DNA of 64,000 bases from an uncultured Roseburia sp. (GCA_947649645.1 CANSSP010000008.1:62001-126000), one strand, 5' to 3'; shown: positions 9,248-17,858, counted from the stretch's first letter. Program-made: numbers and translations. The notes: generated from the sequence alone by a model not told the origin.

Positions 9248-9984
9248 CATTCATATTCAATGCCGATCATCGTAAGCCCGTGAGCCGGCGCCGTGGGGCC
9301 TGCCGCGCTCCGGTCGCACGCATTTAAAATGATCTCTATCTGCTCCGGCGCAAGCGCCCCGCTTCCGACACGAATCAATGTTCCCGCAATGATGCGGACC
9401 ATGTTATACAAAAAACCGCTTCCGGTCACGCGGATGACGATGACATTCCCCGCCCTTTCCACTTTACATGCATAGATCGTGCGCACAAAATTCTCCGCCT
9501 GCGTGTGAATCGAACAGAAGCTTCTGAAATCATGCTCCCCTTCCAGGCAGACAGCGGCCTGCTGCATTTTCTCCACATCAAGCGGATGATGGTAAAAATA
9601 CGTGTCCAGCCGCCTCGTCGGCTGCCGGAATGTATGGTTTAAAATCCGGTACTCATATGTCTTCCTGCTGCCCTGATATCTCGGATGCCAGTCCAGGGAT
9701 ACCTCGCACGAATCCTGCACGACAATATCCTCCGGAAGCCTCCTGTTTACGGCAAACGAAATCTTTTCTGCCGGCATTCTCGTTTCCGTGTCAAAAACAG
9801 CCACATTCCCCAGTGAATGCACACCTGAATCCGTTCTCGATGCTCCTGTCACCACAATCTGTTCCGAAAGCAGCGCCGAGAGCTCCCGGTTCAGCACTTC
9901 CTCCACCGTGATACCGTTCGGCTGCACCTGCCACCCCCGATAGTTCGTCCCGTCATATGCCACAACCAGCTTCACACGCTTCAA
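9247..9984 (-). CDS. truA: tRNA pseudouridine(38-40) synthase TruA
   Basis: Makes pseudouridine at positions 38-40 of the tRNA anticodon arm. The N-terminus KRVKLVVAYDGTNYRGWQVQ is typical. The catalytic Asp lies in the GASRTDSGVHSLGN block, about residues 54-67. The C-terminal part has FLYNMVRIIAGTLIRVG. I start the gene at the TTG at 9984, which has an AGAGGGAG ribosome site 7 bases upstream and gives the classical TruA start. A GTG at 10002 without a ribosome site would add six residues. truA following the ecf genes is a conserved order in Firmicutes. Termination is at 9212-9247. Confidence 0.92.
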   Translation of the reverse strand: MKRVKLVVAYDGTNYRGWQVQPNGITVEEVLNRELSALLSEQIVVTGASRTDSGVHSLGNVAVFDTETRMPAEKISFAVNRRLPEDIVVQDSCEVSLDWHPRYQGSRKTYEYRILNHTFRQPTRRLDTYFYHHPLDVEKMQQAAVCLEGEHDFRSFCSIHTQAENFVRTIYACKVERAGNVIVIRVTGSGFLYNMVRIIAGTLIRVGSGALAPEQIEIILNACDRSAAGPTAPAHGLTMIGIEYE

Positions 9985-10008
9985 CGTTTTTCTCCCTCTC
10001 ACACCATA

Positions 10009-10821
10009 TCACATCGGCCAGCGCAGAAATGTCCTGCATAAAAGAATCAGCACAAGATATACCAGAACCGTCACATAAGCCAGACGGTCACGCCTCTCAT
10101 AGCGCAGCGGCTTCATCTTTGTCCGGCCTTGCCCGCCGTTGTAGCAACGCGCCTCCATCGCCATCGCCAGATCATCCGCGCGGCGGAAGGCAGACACAAA
10201 CAGGGGCACCAGAAGCGGAATCATGCTCTTTACCTTTTTTAAAAGATTTCCGCTCTCAAAATCGGCGCCGCGCGCCATCTGCGCTTTCATAATCTTATCT
10301 GTCTCCTCGATCAGAATCGGAATAAACCGCAGCGCAATCGACATCATCATGGCAATCGCATGAACCGGAACGCCGATTCTGCTAAACGGCATCAGCGATT
10401 TCTCCAGACCGTCCGTAAGCTGGTTTGGCGTCGTCGTCAATGTCATAATTGATGTTCCGAGAATCAGATAAGTCAGCCGGATCGCCATCAACGCCGCATT
10501 TTTTATTCCCTCCCACGTAACCTTCAATACCCAGAAGGAAAAAAGCGGCTCGCCCGGCGTCAGAAACAGATTAAAAACCGCCGTAATCAGCATCAGAATC
10601 AGAATGGCCTTAAGTCCTTTGACCATAAAGCGAAACGGCACTTTCGACCCTTTTATCACGCCGACGAGAAACGCCGTGGCGAGAAGAAGCGCAGCGATTC
10701 CCCGAAAACAGAACAGGGAAATAATATAAATCAGTGTGCCAAATAATTTTACTCTCGGATCCAGCTTATGAATGACGGAATCCGCCGGATAATACTGTCC
10801 CAGTGTGATATCTCTTAACAT
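10009..10821 (-). CDS. ecfT: ECF transporter transmembrane component EcfT
   Basis: Membrane coupling subunit of the energy-coupling-factor transporters for vitamins and other micronutrients. It has 270 residues and about five membrane helices. Two cytoplasmic coupling helices carry the Ala-Arg-Gly signatures AQMARGADFESG and AMEARCYNGGQGR near residues 182 and 230, which bind the grooves of the two ATPases. The start has GGGAG 6 bases upstream. It completes an ecfA1-ecfA2-ecfT module. No substrate-specific S component is nearby, so this is probably the shared (group II) module serving S components elsewhere in the genome. Confidence 0.93.
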   Translation of the reverse strand: MLRDITLGQYYPADSVIHKLDPRVKLFGTLIYIISLFCFRGIAALLLATAFLVGVIKGSKVPFRFMVKGLKAILILMLITAVFNLFLTPGEPLFSFWVLKVTWEGIKNAALMAIRLTYLILGTSIMTLTTTPNQLTDGLEKSLMPFSRIGVPVHAIAMMMSIALRFIPILIEETDKIMKAQMARGADFESGNLLKKVKSMIPLLVPLFVSAFRRADDLAMAMEARCYNGGQGRTKMKPLRYERRDRLAYVTVLVYLVLILLCRTFLRWPM

Positions 10822-10852
10822 ACCATTCTCCCATCCATGACGGCGTCAAAAC

Positions 10853-11749
10853 CTATTCTCCGGTATAAAAATCCCGGCTCTCCGCGCCCACTCCGGTCAG
10901 AGCTTCGACAAGGCTCGCCCGTGCCTCCTCCACCGTCGTTGCCTCCGTGTTTACGGAAAGCCCCCGCTCCTTTAATTCATGCATCAGATAAGTAACCTGT
11001 GGTGCGGCAAGACCGATCTTCTCCAGTTCTTTGTAGTGTGCAAACACGTTCCTGGGCGTATCGTCAAACATGACCTCACCGTGATTCATCACAATAATGC
11101 GCTGCACATACCTGGCGACGTCCTCCATGCTGTGCGAAACAAGAATCACGGTAATCCCCCTCTCTCTGTGCATCCGCGCTATCAGATCAAGAATTTCATC
11201 ACGCCCTGCCGGGTCCAGCCCCGCCGTCGGCTCATCCAGAATCAGAACCTCCGGCTTCATCGCAAGCACTCCGGCAATCGCTACACGCCGTTTCTGCCCC
11301 CCCGAGAGATCAAACGGCGACTGATAATAAAGCTCTTCGGGAAAACCGACATTCCGAAGCGCTTCAAATGCCCGCAGCCCCGCTTCCTCCGACGTGAGCC
11401 CCTGATTTTTCGGGCCGAAGCACACGTCGTCAAAAATCGTCGTCTCAAAGAGCTGATGTTCCGGATACTGAAACACCAGCCCTACCCGGTTGCGAAGCTC
11501 CCTCAGATCAAAATCGTCGTCATAGATGTCCTGCCCGTGGAAGTAAATGGCGCCGGAAGTTGCCCGGATCAGCCCGTTCAGATGCTGGATCAGCGTAGAT
11601 TTTCCGGAACCGGTGTGCCCGATGATTCCGATAAACTGTCCGGCTCTGATCTCAAGGCTTATGTCTTTTAACGCCTGTATCTGATACGCCGTCTCTTCAC
11701 TGTATACATAATTCACCTTATCCAAAAGAATGGAGCTGTTTTCAATCAT
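10853..11749 (-). CDS. ecfA2: ECF transporter ATPase EcfA2
   Basis: ABC ATPase of the ECF module, 298 residues from the ATG at 11749, chosen because AAAGGA lies 8 bases upstream (an ATG two codons earlier is too close to it). Walker A is GHTGSGKST, the Q-loop VFQYPEHQLFE, the ABC signature LSGGQKRRVAIAG, Walker B VLILDEPTAGLDP and the H-loop VSHS. The acidic run DDDFDLRELR after the first strand pair is typical for EcfA2. It lies 30 bases after ecfA1 and 31 bases before ecfT in one transcript. Confidence 0.93.
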   Translation of the reverse strand: MIENSSILLDKVNYVYSEETAYQIQALKDISLEIRAGQFIGIIGHTGSGKSTLIQHLNGLIRATSGAIYFHGQDIYDDDFDLRELRNRVGLVFQYPEHQLFETTIFDDVCFGPKNQGLTSEEAGLRAFEALRNVGFPEELYYQSPFDLSGGQKRRVAIAGVLAMKPEVLILDEPTAGLDPAGRDEILDLIARMHRERGITVILVSHSMEDVARYVQRIIVMNHGEVMFDDTPRNVFAHYKELEKIGLAAPQVTYLMHELKERGLSVNTEATTVEEARASLVEALTGVGAESRDFYTGE

Positions 11750-11779
11750 CTGCATATTCCTTTCCGCCTGGGCGGCATC

Positions 11780-12631
11780 CTATATCTGCGCAGCTTTCAG
11801 AATCGCATCCACCAGCTCTTCCCGGCGCAGCACTCCCAGAGGAACATCCACCCCCGACTGCCGCAGCATGTCTGCAAGAATGGTGATCTGAGGCACATCC
11901 AGCCGGTATTCCCTGAGTTTCCCGACCTGCGAAAAAATCTCACGGGGCGTCCCCTGCATCACAACCTTTCCCCGGTCCATGACAAAGACACGGTCTGCAT
12001 CCACAACTTCTTCCATATAATGCGTGATCAGCAGAATGGTGACGCCCGCTTTCCGGTTCAGTTCGTGCGCCGTGCGGATGACATCCTTCCTCCCGTCCGG
12101 ATCCAGCATCGCCGTCGGTTCATCCAGTACAATACATCTGGGCTGCATTGCCATAACCCCGGCGATCGCCACGCGCTGTTTCTGCCCTCCGGAGAGCTTG
12201 TTTGGAGAATGGCTGCGATATTTGAGCATCCCTACTGCACGCAGACTCTCTTCCACGCGCTGCCAGATCTCTCCTGTCGGCACACCAATATTTTCCGGGC
12301 CGAACCCTACATCTTCCTCCACGACGCTGGCGATAATCTGATTGTCCGGATTCTGGAAAACCATCCCGGCGGACTGACGAACGGGAAAAATATTCTCCTC
12401 CACAGAGACATCCTTCCCGTCTACCACAAGCGAGCCCTCCGATGCCGTCAGAAGCGCGTTGATGTGCTTCGCCAGCGTCGACTTTCCGGAACCATTATGC
12501 CCCAGAATCGCGATAAACTCCCCCGGCTTCACATCCAGATCTATGTGATCGAGCGCCGTGGTAATCGACTCCACATTTCCTTCCTCGTCGCGCCGGATAT
12601 ATTCATGAACCAATTTTCTGGCTTTGATCAT
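11780..12631 (-). CDS. ecfA1: ECF transporter ATPase EcfA1
   Basis: First ATPase of the ECF module, 283 residues. Walker A is GHNGSGKST, the Q-loop VFQNPDNQIIA, the signature LSGGQKQRVAIAG, Walker B CIVLDEPTAMLDP and the switch His in ITHYMEEV. The NPDNQ form of the Q-loop separates EcfA1 from EcfA2. The start follows the trmL stop by one base and has GGGAGG upstream, inside the end of trmL. It hydrolyses ATP as a heterodimer with EcfA2 to drive EcfT and the bound S component. Confidence 0.93.
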   Translation of the reverse strand: MIKARKLVHEYIRRDEEGNVESITTALDHIDLDVKPGEFIAILGHNGSGKSTLAKHINALLTASEGSLVVDGKDVSVEENIFPVRQSAGMVFQNPDNQIIASVVEEDVGFGPENIGVPTGEIWQRVEESLRAVGMLKYRSHSPNKLSGGQKQRVAIAGVMAMQPRCIVLDEPTAMLDPDGRKDVIRTAHELNRKAGVTILLITHYMEEVVDADRVFVMDRGKVVMQGTPREIFSQVGKLREYRLDVPQITILADMLRQSGVDVPLGVLRREELVDAILKAAQI

Positions 12632-12632
12632 A

Positions 12633-13142
12633 CTATCTCTTTTCCTCCCAGCTTAACCGGTGCAGTGCTCCTTCCCGTTTCATATGGGCAAATCCGTTCT
12701 GCCGGAGCGCCTCATAGAGCACAATCGCCACCGAATTGGACAGATTTAAGGAACGCGTATCGCCCACCATCGGAATGCGCACACATTCATCGGGATGCTC
12801 TTTTAAAATTTCTTCGGGAATCCCGGCGCTCTCCCTGCCAAACAGTATATAACAGCCCGGCTCATACGATACCTCGGTATACACATGTCTGGCCTTCGTC
12901 GTCGCCATATAGATTTTCGCTCCCGCATTCTTTACACAAAATTCCTGCCAGTCCGTATAAATTGCGACGTCAAGATCCTTCCAGTAATCCAGCCCCGCAC
13001 GCCGGATCGACTTTTCGTCCAGCTTAAAACCCAGCGGTTCGATCAGGTGAAGCTTCGCGTCCGCCGCCACACATGTTCTGCCTATATTCCCGGTATTCGC
13101 CGGGATTTCCGGCTCCAGCAGCACAATATTAAATTCCGCCAT
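12633..13142 (-). CDS. trmL: tRNA (cytidine/uridine-2'-O)-methyltransferase TrmL
   Basis: SPOUT-class (trefoil knot) enzyme that 2'-O-methylates the wobble base of certain leucine tRNAs. It has 169 residues from the ATG at 13142, the usual TrmL length. The family opening FNIVLLEPEIPANTGNIGRT is complete. The knot region has LFGRESAGIPEEIL, VRIPMVGDTRSLNLSNSVAI and YEALRQNGF. The frame extends to 13199, but the added 19 residues lie inside the aminotransferase gene and lack similarity. The 14-base overlap with the aminotransferase and the single base to ecfA1 show one polycistronic message. Confidence 0.93.
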   Translation of the reverse strand: MAEFNIVLLEPEIPANTGNIGRTCVAADAKLHLIEPLGFKLDEKSIRRAGLDYWKDLDVAIYTDWQEFCVKNAGAKIYMATTKARHVYTEVSYEPGCYILFGRESAGIPEEILKEHPDECVRIPMVGDTRSLNLSNSVAIVLYEALRQNGFAHMKREGALHRLSWEEKR

Positions 13143-14322
13143 CTCTGCTCTCATCTCCCCCGGCGCGAAGCTGCAGCACAAACGCCTCAATCCGGTCAAA
13201 CGCTTTCTTTAACACATTCAGCGAATATGCATAGGAAATCCGCACAAAGCCTTCGCCGCCCTCGCCAAACGCCGTGCCTGGCACGACAGCTACCTTCTGC
13301 GCGCGCAACAGCTCCTCCACAAATTCTTCAGAAGTCATGCCAAATTCTCTGATACATGGAAAAACATAAAACGCACCAAACGGCTCGAAGCATTCCAGCC
13401 TCATTTCCTTCAGCCGCTGCAGGAGATAACGGCGTCTTCCGTTATATTCTTCCCGCATCTTAGCGACGTCCTCATCTCCGTTCTGCAGCGCATCCACCGC
13501 CGCATACTGACTTGTCGTCGGCGCACACATAATCGCATACTGATGAATTTTCAGCATCTGGCTGATGATCAGCTTCGGCCCGCAGGCATACCCCAGCCGC
13601 CATCCCGTCATGGAATGGGATTTTGAAAAACCATTGATCACGATGGTACGCTCCCGCATTCCCGGCAGCGACGCGATCGAGATATGACGTTCCAGATATG
13701 TCAGCTCTGCGTAAATCTCATCGCTGATTACAAACAGATCATGCTTTTTTACAACCTCTGCGACCGCTTCCAGATCGGCCCGCTCCATCACCGCGCCCGT
13801 CGGATTGTTTGGAAACGGAAGCACTAAAATCTTCGTCCTCGGCGTGATGGCGGCTTCCAGCTGCTCCGCCGTCAGCCGGAACTCGTGCTCTGCCCTCAGC
13901 TCAATTACAACCGGATTTCCGTTTGCCAGAACGGCGCACGGCAGATAAGAAACATAGCTGGGCTGTGGAATGAGTACCTCATCCCCCGGGTCCAGCATGG
14001 CCCGCATGGCCAGGTCGATCGCCTCGCTGCCGCCGACCGTCACAAGAATTTCATCATTATAATCATAAGAGATGCCGTAACGTCTTGTCAGATATTTGTC
14101 AATTTCTATTTTCAGCTCTTTTAATCCGGCATTGGAGGTATAGCAGGTCCTTCCTTTTTCCAGGGAATAAATCGCCTCGTCACGGATATGCCACGGCGTG
14201 TCAAAATCCGGCTCTCCGACGCCTAAGGATATCCCGTCTTTCATCTCGCCCACAATATCAAAATATTTGCGGATTCCCGACGGCTGAATCGTAGCGATGG
14301 TCTTTGATAAAGGATTTCTCAT
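13129..14322 (-). CDS. PLP-dependent class I/II aminotransferase
   Basis: Fold-type I aminotransferase, 397 residues. The PLP Lys is Lys234 in INGFSKSHSMTGWRLGY. Other family marks are GVGEPDFDTPWHI (34-46), the NNPTG turn (172-176) and SDEIYAELTY (200-209). The likely substrates are aspartate, aromatic or branched-chain amino acids with 2-oxoglutarate; the sequence alone does not decide. The start overlaps the Lrp gene stop by four bases (ATGA), so the two are translationally coupled. An aminotransferase immediately behind an Lrp/AsnC regulator is a common pair in Firmicutes and points to regulation by an amino acid. Confidence 0.9.
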   Translation of the reverse strand: MRNPLSKTIATIQPSGIRKYFDIVGEMKDGISLGVGEPDFDTPWHIRDEAIYSLEKGRTCYTSNAGLKELKIEIDKYLTRRYGISYDYNDEILVTVGGSEAIDLAMRAMLDPGDEVLIPQPSYVSYLPCAVLANGNPVVIELRAEHEFRLTAEQLEAAITPRTKILVLPFPNNPTGAVMERADLEAVAEVVKKHDLFVISDEIYAELTYLERHISIASLPGMRERTIVINGFSKSHSMTGWRLGYACGPKLIISQMLKIHQYAIMCAPTTSQYAAVDALQNGDEDVAKMREEYNGRRRYLLQRLKEMRLECFEPFGAFYVFPCIREFGMTSEEFVEELLRAQKVAVVPGTAFGEGGEGFVRISYAYSLNVLKKAFDRIEAFVLQLRAGGDESRDGGI

Positions 14323-14804
14323 GGTATCATCTGTATCCTTTCATCTTTTTTCGGTTCCGCAATCACCGTGCCGTGGTCCTTATACTTTTTCAGAATAAAA
14401 TTCGTTTTTGTACTTAAAACCGAATCAAGCGCAGAAAGCTTTTCAGAGACAAACTGAGATACCTCGCGCAGTGTTTTTCCCTCAATCGTCACCATAAAGT
14501 CAAAACCACCCGAAATCAGGTACACGGAGTTGACTTCCGGATAATTGTAAATGCGTTCCGCGACCTTGTCAAACCCCATCCCGCGCTGCGGCGTCACACG
14601 AACCTCAATCATCGCCGTCACCTTTTCCAGTCCGACTTTGTCCCAGTCAATGATCGTGTGATAACCACAGATCACATGCTCCTCTTCCATCCGCTCCATT
14701 TCGTTGAGCACCGCAGCCTCATCGACGCCCAGAACGACTGCCAGTTCGCGCAGATCAATCCGGCTGTTTTTTTCGATAAAAGTCAAAATCTTCTCCCGCA
14801 TCAT
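14319..14804 (-). CDS. Lrp/AsnC family transcriptional regulator
   Basis: Protein of 161 residues. The N-terminal winged helix (1-60) has the AsnC-type pattern ILTFIEKNSRIDLRELA, with the recognition helix around DEAAVLNEMERMEEE. The C-terminal RAM effector domain (70-150) has TAMIEVRVTPQ and the YLISGGFDFMVTIEG strand, where amino acids bind in this family. It probably senses an amino acid and controls its own operon, including the coupled aminotransferase. The last ~10 residues (EPKKDERIQMIP) are a charged tail that extends into the aminotransferase start. Confidence 0.9.
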   Translation of the reverse strand: MMREKILTFIEKNSRIDLRELAVVLGVDEAAVLNEMERMEEEHVICGYHTIIDWDKVGLEKVTAMIEVRVTPQRGMGFDKVAERIYNYPEVNSVYLISGGFDFMVTIEGKTLREVSQFVSEKLSALDSVLSTKTNFILKKYKDHGTVIAEPKKDERIQMIP

Positions 14805-14842
14805 TTCACGTTCCTTTCCTGTCTGCTACCCTGTTTTTACGC

Positions 14843-15823
14843 TCACACCTTATATAATTCGTCTGTTCTGGGAGGCTCCAGAAACCGTTTTTCCCCGTCA
14901 TTCCAGAGAATACGGTCATTCCCCTCCGTCACCTTTCCGATGACAACGGCCGGAACCCCGGCTTTTTCTATCTCCCGCACAAGCCCGTTTCCGTCGAACG
15001 ACGCCATCAGCATGGAGCCGCTGGATATAAGCTGATAGGGGTTTATCCCAAAAAACTCACAGACTTCGACCGTCTCCTGGCGGATCGGAATTTTTTTCAG
15101 ATCGATCTCAAGCCCGACGCCGGACGCCTCCGCCATCTCCCATAGCGCCCCGAAAATACCTCCCTCCGTCACGTCGTGCATCGCTCCGACGCCAGCTGAA
15201 ACGGCGGCCGACGCCTCCGGAAGTACAGACAGATATTCATCCAGCCCCCGTGCTTTCGCAATAAACGATGCCGAAAAACGGGTCAGAAGTCCGGCTTCCT
15301 TTTCCTTTGCAAGAATAGAGGTTCCCTCGATACCGATCCACTTTGTCACGACCACATCCATTCCCGGTCGTGCCCCACCCGTGGTGATCACATGACCGTC
15401 CTTTACCTTACCGACGCCACACACCATCATCACCGGCTGCTTTACGACAGCCGTCACCTCCGTGTGGCCGCCTATCACCTGCACCCGCGCCTTTGCACAG
15501 GCCGCCTCGGTCTGCTCCATAATCTCTTTCAGCTCCGCCTCCTGCGTATCCTCCGGCAAAAGCAGTGTCAGAAGAACACCTACCGGCTCGGCGCCCGCGC
15601 TGGCCAGATCGTTTACCGTGACCTGAATCGAGAGCATGCCGATATCCGCCGCAGTCCCGGTGATCGGATCTGCCGACATCACAAGCGTCTCGTTCTCCGC
15701 AAGCTTTATTGCGGCACAGTCCTCACCCACACCGGCTCCCAGTATCACCTCAGGCCTTCTCGTCCGGATCTGACGCAGTACAGAACGCTTCAGCACGCTT
15801 TCCGGTACTTTTCCTATCTTCAT
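14843..15823 (-). CDS. AIR synthase-related protein (HypE/PurM-like fold)
   Basis: Protein of 326 residues from the ATG at 15823, with GGAGG 5 bases upstream. It belongs to the PurM/SelD/HypE/ThiL superfamily of ATP-binding enzymes. The N-terminal domain has GAGVGEDCAAI and the Asp-rich strand VMSADPITGT, which bind Mg-ATP. The C-terminal domain has HDVTEGGIFGALWEMAEASG. It lacks the Cys of HypE C-termini and the Sec/Cys glycine-rich start of SelD, so it is a stand-alone member, often annotated as a hydrogenase maturation factor. The true substrate is unknown. It follows vanW with a hairpin between them. Confidence 0.8.
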   Translation of the reverse strand: MKIGKVPESVLKRSVLRQIRTRRPEVILGAGVGEDCAAIKLAENETLVMSADPITGTAADIGMLSIQVTVNDLASAGAEPVGVLLTLLLPEDTQEAELKEIMEQTEAACAKARVQVIGGHTEVTAVVKQPVMMVCGVGKVKDGHVITTGGARPGMDVVVTKWIGIEGTSILAKEKEAGLLTRFSASFIAKARGLDEYLSVLPEASAAVSAGVGAMHDVTEGGIFGALWEMAEASGVGLEIDLKKIPIRQETVEVCEFFGINPYQLISSGSMLMASFDGNGLVREIEKAGVPAVVIGKVTEGNDRILWNDGEKRFLEPPRTDELYKV

Positions 15824-15839
15824 CATTTCCTCCATACCG

Positions 15840-15871
15840 GCAGGGCTGCCTCATGAAAAAGGCAGCCCTGC
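15840..15871. other. Perfect 12-bp hairpin between vanW and the AIR synthase-like gene
   Basis: GCAGGGCTGCCT (15840-15851) and AGGCAGCCCTGC (15860-15871) pair perfectly around an 8-base loop. Read on the minus strand it ends 6-8 bases before the ribosome site of the downstream gene and lacks a T tract there. It therefore looks more like a processing or partial-attenuation site than a full terminator. On the plus strand it is followed by TGTTTTGT. Confidence 0.6.
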
Positions 15872-15921
15872 TGTTTTGTCACGCTAAATTTGTAATCCGT
15901 CATCCACACCTGTTTCCCGGT

Positions 15922-17454
15922 CTACTGCACGGGCTGCTGCTCCGGCACAGGCTGTTGTTCCGGCACGGGCTGCTGCTCTGCCGGGGGCTGCTGCTCCGGA
16001 TTAAGGGTCGGAGCCACACCAGCCGCACAGGACGCCGCAGCGGCCCGGATGGCAGCTTCATCCCCACTTGCAATCACGGCTCCCATCACCGCCGAGATAT
16101 TGGGGTCTGCCGACGCTGTCCCCACTCTTATAATCCGCGGGGAAGTCCGGTAGCTGCTCTTGTTAAAAATCTCGCGGCTTTCCTCTGCGCCGTCCACCGT
16201 CACAATTTTCCACAGTCTCGCCACATAACCGGTATGCGCTCCCTGTGCCACCGCAATATAGCCGGCCGGATCTCCCGTCGCCACAAACTGTGTCGGCGGA
16301 TCCTGGCGCGAGACCACCTCGCTCTCATAGGAAACTTTTCGATTTGAAGGCCTCTGCTCCTCCCCGAAAACATTAAATCCGACGCTTTTCCCTTCAATGT
16401 ATGCCTCAATATAAATCGGAACATCCTGATTATTCACAAACTTCAGATCCTTGTAATCCCCTGCGATCGCCGCGTCCATCGACGGCTGTACATAAGTGAC
16501 AATCATCGAATGATTCGACCGCTCCGTGACCTCAAGCTCCGCCAGAATCACGGCATTGTACAGTGTCGTCGATATCTGACAGACACCGCCGCCGTAAGAC
16601 TCTACCGTCTGCCCGTTTTCATAGGAGGGCGCCGGCTGATATCCGTTTGACGCATTGAGCGGCCCGATCGTCTGTGCCACGGAAAATTCTTCTCCGGGAT
16701 ACAAAAGCGTTCCGTCGATCTTTCCGGCTGCCACCTCAATATTGGTACAGCGGTTCCGCCCCGAATCGCCATAACTCGTCTGAAACGAGCCAAGAACATC
16801 TTTGATCTTTGACAATTCCTCTTTTGCCCCGCGCGGCTCCACAATCTCCGCGGCCAGTTCTACCTGCGCGCTGCCTCCGTCCCAGCCGTCATTGATAAAA
16901 TCCCGGATAACCTGCGTGGAAGCCGCCGTATCCACCTCGATCCCCTGGGCACCCTCGATAAAACGGAATGCACCGTTTTCGCGCACCAGCCCGTTATCGA
17001 CAGCTTCCTGATTTAAATCTTCCACATTTTCCTCCAGAAGCTCTCTCACCATCGCCGCGTCGACTTCCAGCGACAACGGGATCTTTTTATCTCCATATTC
17101 GAGATCCTTTTTATCCTTGTAACGTTTGATCAGGTTGCCGCTTCTGCCGACGTCCACCGCCTGCCGTATAACATTCGGATTCGTAAAACTGACCCCCAGC
17201 TCCGACGCCTTTGCCTGTATGTTCTTATTTCCGACGGAAAGCGTAAACACCGCATTTCCCGCCTCCGATACATAGCGGTCAACGGCTGCCTGCGCTTCTG
17301 CTTCTGTCATTCCTCCGACATGAATGCTTCCGATGTACACGCGCTCCGCAATCCGCTCTTCCTCCGCGGCTTTTACCCCGGCAGGATTTCCAAATGCCAG
17401 GCACGCCGCTGCGGCCAGGCAGGAAAGTGCTATGATCGTTTTATACTTTCTCAT
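15922..17454 (-). CDS. VanW family peptidoglycan-associated protein
   Basis: Secreted or membrane-anchored protein of 510 residues from the ATG at 17454, chosen by a GGAGGG site 4 bases upstream. It opens with a signal peptide (MRKYKTIIALSCLAAAACLA). Residues ~35-230 contain a repeated peptidoglycan-binding-4 type domain (VGGMTEAEAQAAVDRYV). The VanW domain follows, with GLNASNGYQPAPSYENG and YGGGVCQISTTLYNAV, and ends with a G5-like beta region around TAPRIIRVG-type strands. The last 25 residues are a P-E-Q-Q-P-V repeat, probably a wall-spanning tail. VanW was named from vancomycin clusters but is common in Clostridia without them; its reaction is unknown. Confidence 0.88.
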   Translation of the reverse strand: MRKYKTIIALSCLAAAACLAFGNPAGVKAAEEERIAERVYIGSIHVGGMTEAEAQAAVDRYVSEAGNAVFTLSVGNKNIQAKASELGVSFTNPNVIRQAVDVGRSGNLIKRYKDKKDLEYGDKKIPLSLEVDAAMVRELLEENVEDLNQEAVDNGLVRENGAFRFIEGAQGIEVDTAASTQVIRDFINDGWDGGSAQVELAAEIVEPRGAKEELSKIKDVLGSFQTSYGDSGRNRCTNIEVAAGKIDGTLLYPGEEFSVAQTIGPLNASNGYQPAPSYENGQTVESYGGGVCQISTTLYNAVILAELEVTERSNHSMIVTYVQPSMDAAIAGDYKDLKFVNNQDVPIYIEAYIEGKSVGFNVFGEEQRPSNRKVSYESEVVSRQDPPTQFVATGDPAGYIAVAQGAHTGYVARLWKIVTVDGAEESREIFNKSSYRTSPRIIRVGTASADPNISAVMGAVIASGDEAAIRAAAASCAAGVAPTLNPEQQPPAEQQPVPEQQPVPEQQPVQ

Positions 17455-17507
17455 ATTTCCCTCCATCATGCACACTCTTTTACACCAGCTTCTTAAATAT
17501 CTACAGA

Positions 17508-17533
17508 TATATGCAGATGGATATCTGCATATA
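17508..17533 (-). promoter_or_regulatory. Perfect inverted repeat just downstream of the vanW promoter
   Basis: TATATGCAGAT (17508-17518) and ATCTGCATATA (17523-17533) form 11-bp perfect arms with a 4-base spacer. It begins about 12 bases downstream of the -10 box, covering the expected transcription start and early leader. It could be a repressor operator or a stem-loop at the 5' end of the mRNA. Confidence 0.6.
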
Positions 17534-17544
17534 CTTGCTTCAAT

Positions 17545-17572
17545 ATTCTATCATAATCGCCCTATTTTTCAA
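17545..17572 (-). promoter_or_regulatory. Promoter of vanW
   Basis: TTGAAA (17567-17572) and TAGAAT (17545-17550) on the minus strand are separated by 16 bases, followed by the inverted repeat at 17508-17533. Confidence 0.55.
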
Positions 17573-17622
17573 GATGCATACGTACAAATTAAATTGACTC
17601 CGACCGTTATTTTTAGTATATT

Positions 17623-17727
17623 TTACATGAAAGCCGCAAGTACGGTCGTAAGCAGCATTGCGCCGACAAGAAGAATGACAATGATTGCCATTAATTTTCT
17701 GTTTTTCTTTTTGCTGAAATCGTACAT
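17623..17727 (-). CDS. 34-residue single-span membrane peptide
   Basis: A short gene encoding 34 residues: a Lys/Arg-rich cytosolic start (MYDFSKKKNRK) followed by one hydrophobic helix (residues 13-33, AIIVILLVGAMLLTTVLAAF). The ribosome site CGGAG lies 6 bases before the ATG at 17727, and the stop is TAA at 17623. The layout resembles small DUF4044-like membrane peptides of Firmicutes, but I cannot assign the family. It precedes the vanW promoter on the same strand, without a visible terminator between. A real small protein is likely because the start signal and topology agree. Confidence 0.6.
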   Translation of the reverse strand: MYDFSKKKNRKLMAIIVILLVGAMLLTTVLAAFM

Positions 17728-17858
17728 TTTTTCTCCGTTTCTGCACAGCTTTTATGTGATCAGATCTGCGGTTGCTGTGCGGACGCAGATCTGCGGCTGG
17801 CAGAATCAGAATCTTTCAACCGTTGCTTTATTTCTCTTTTTATGGAAAGGACTACTAT

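Noticed and set aside
12020-13027. 335-codon plus-strand frame across ecfA1 and trmL
   Set aside because: Runs antisense through two conserved genes and has no start signals.
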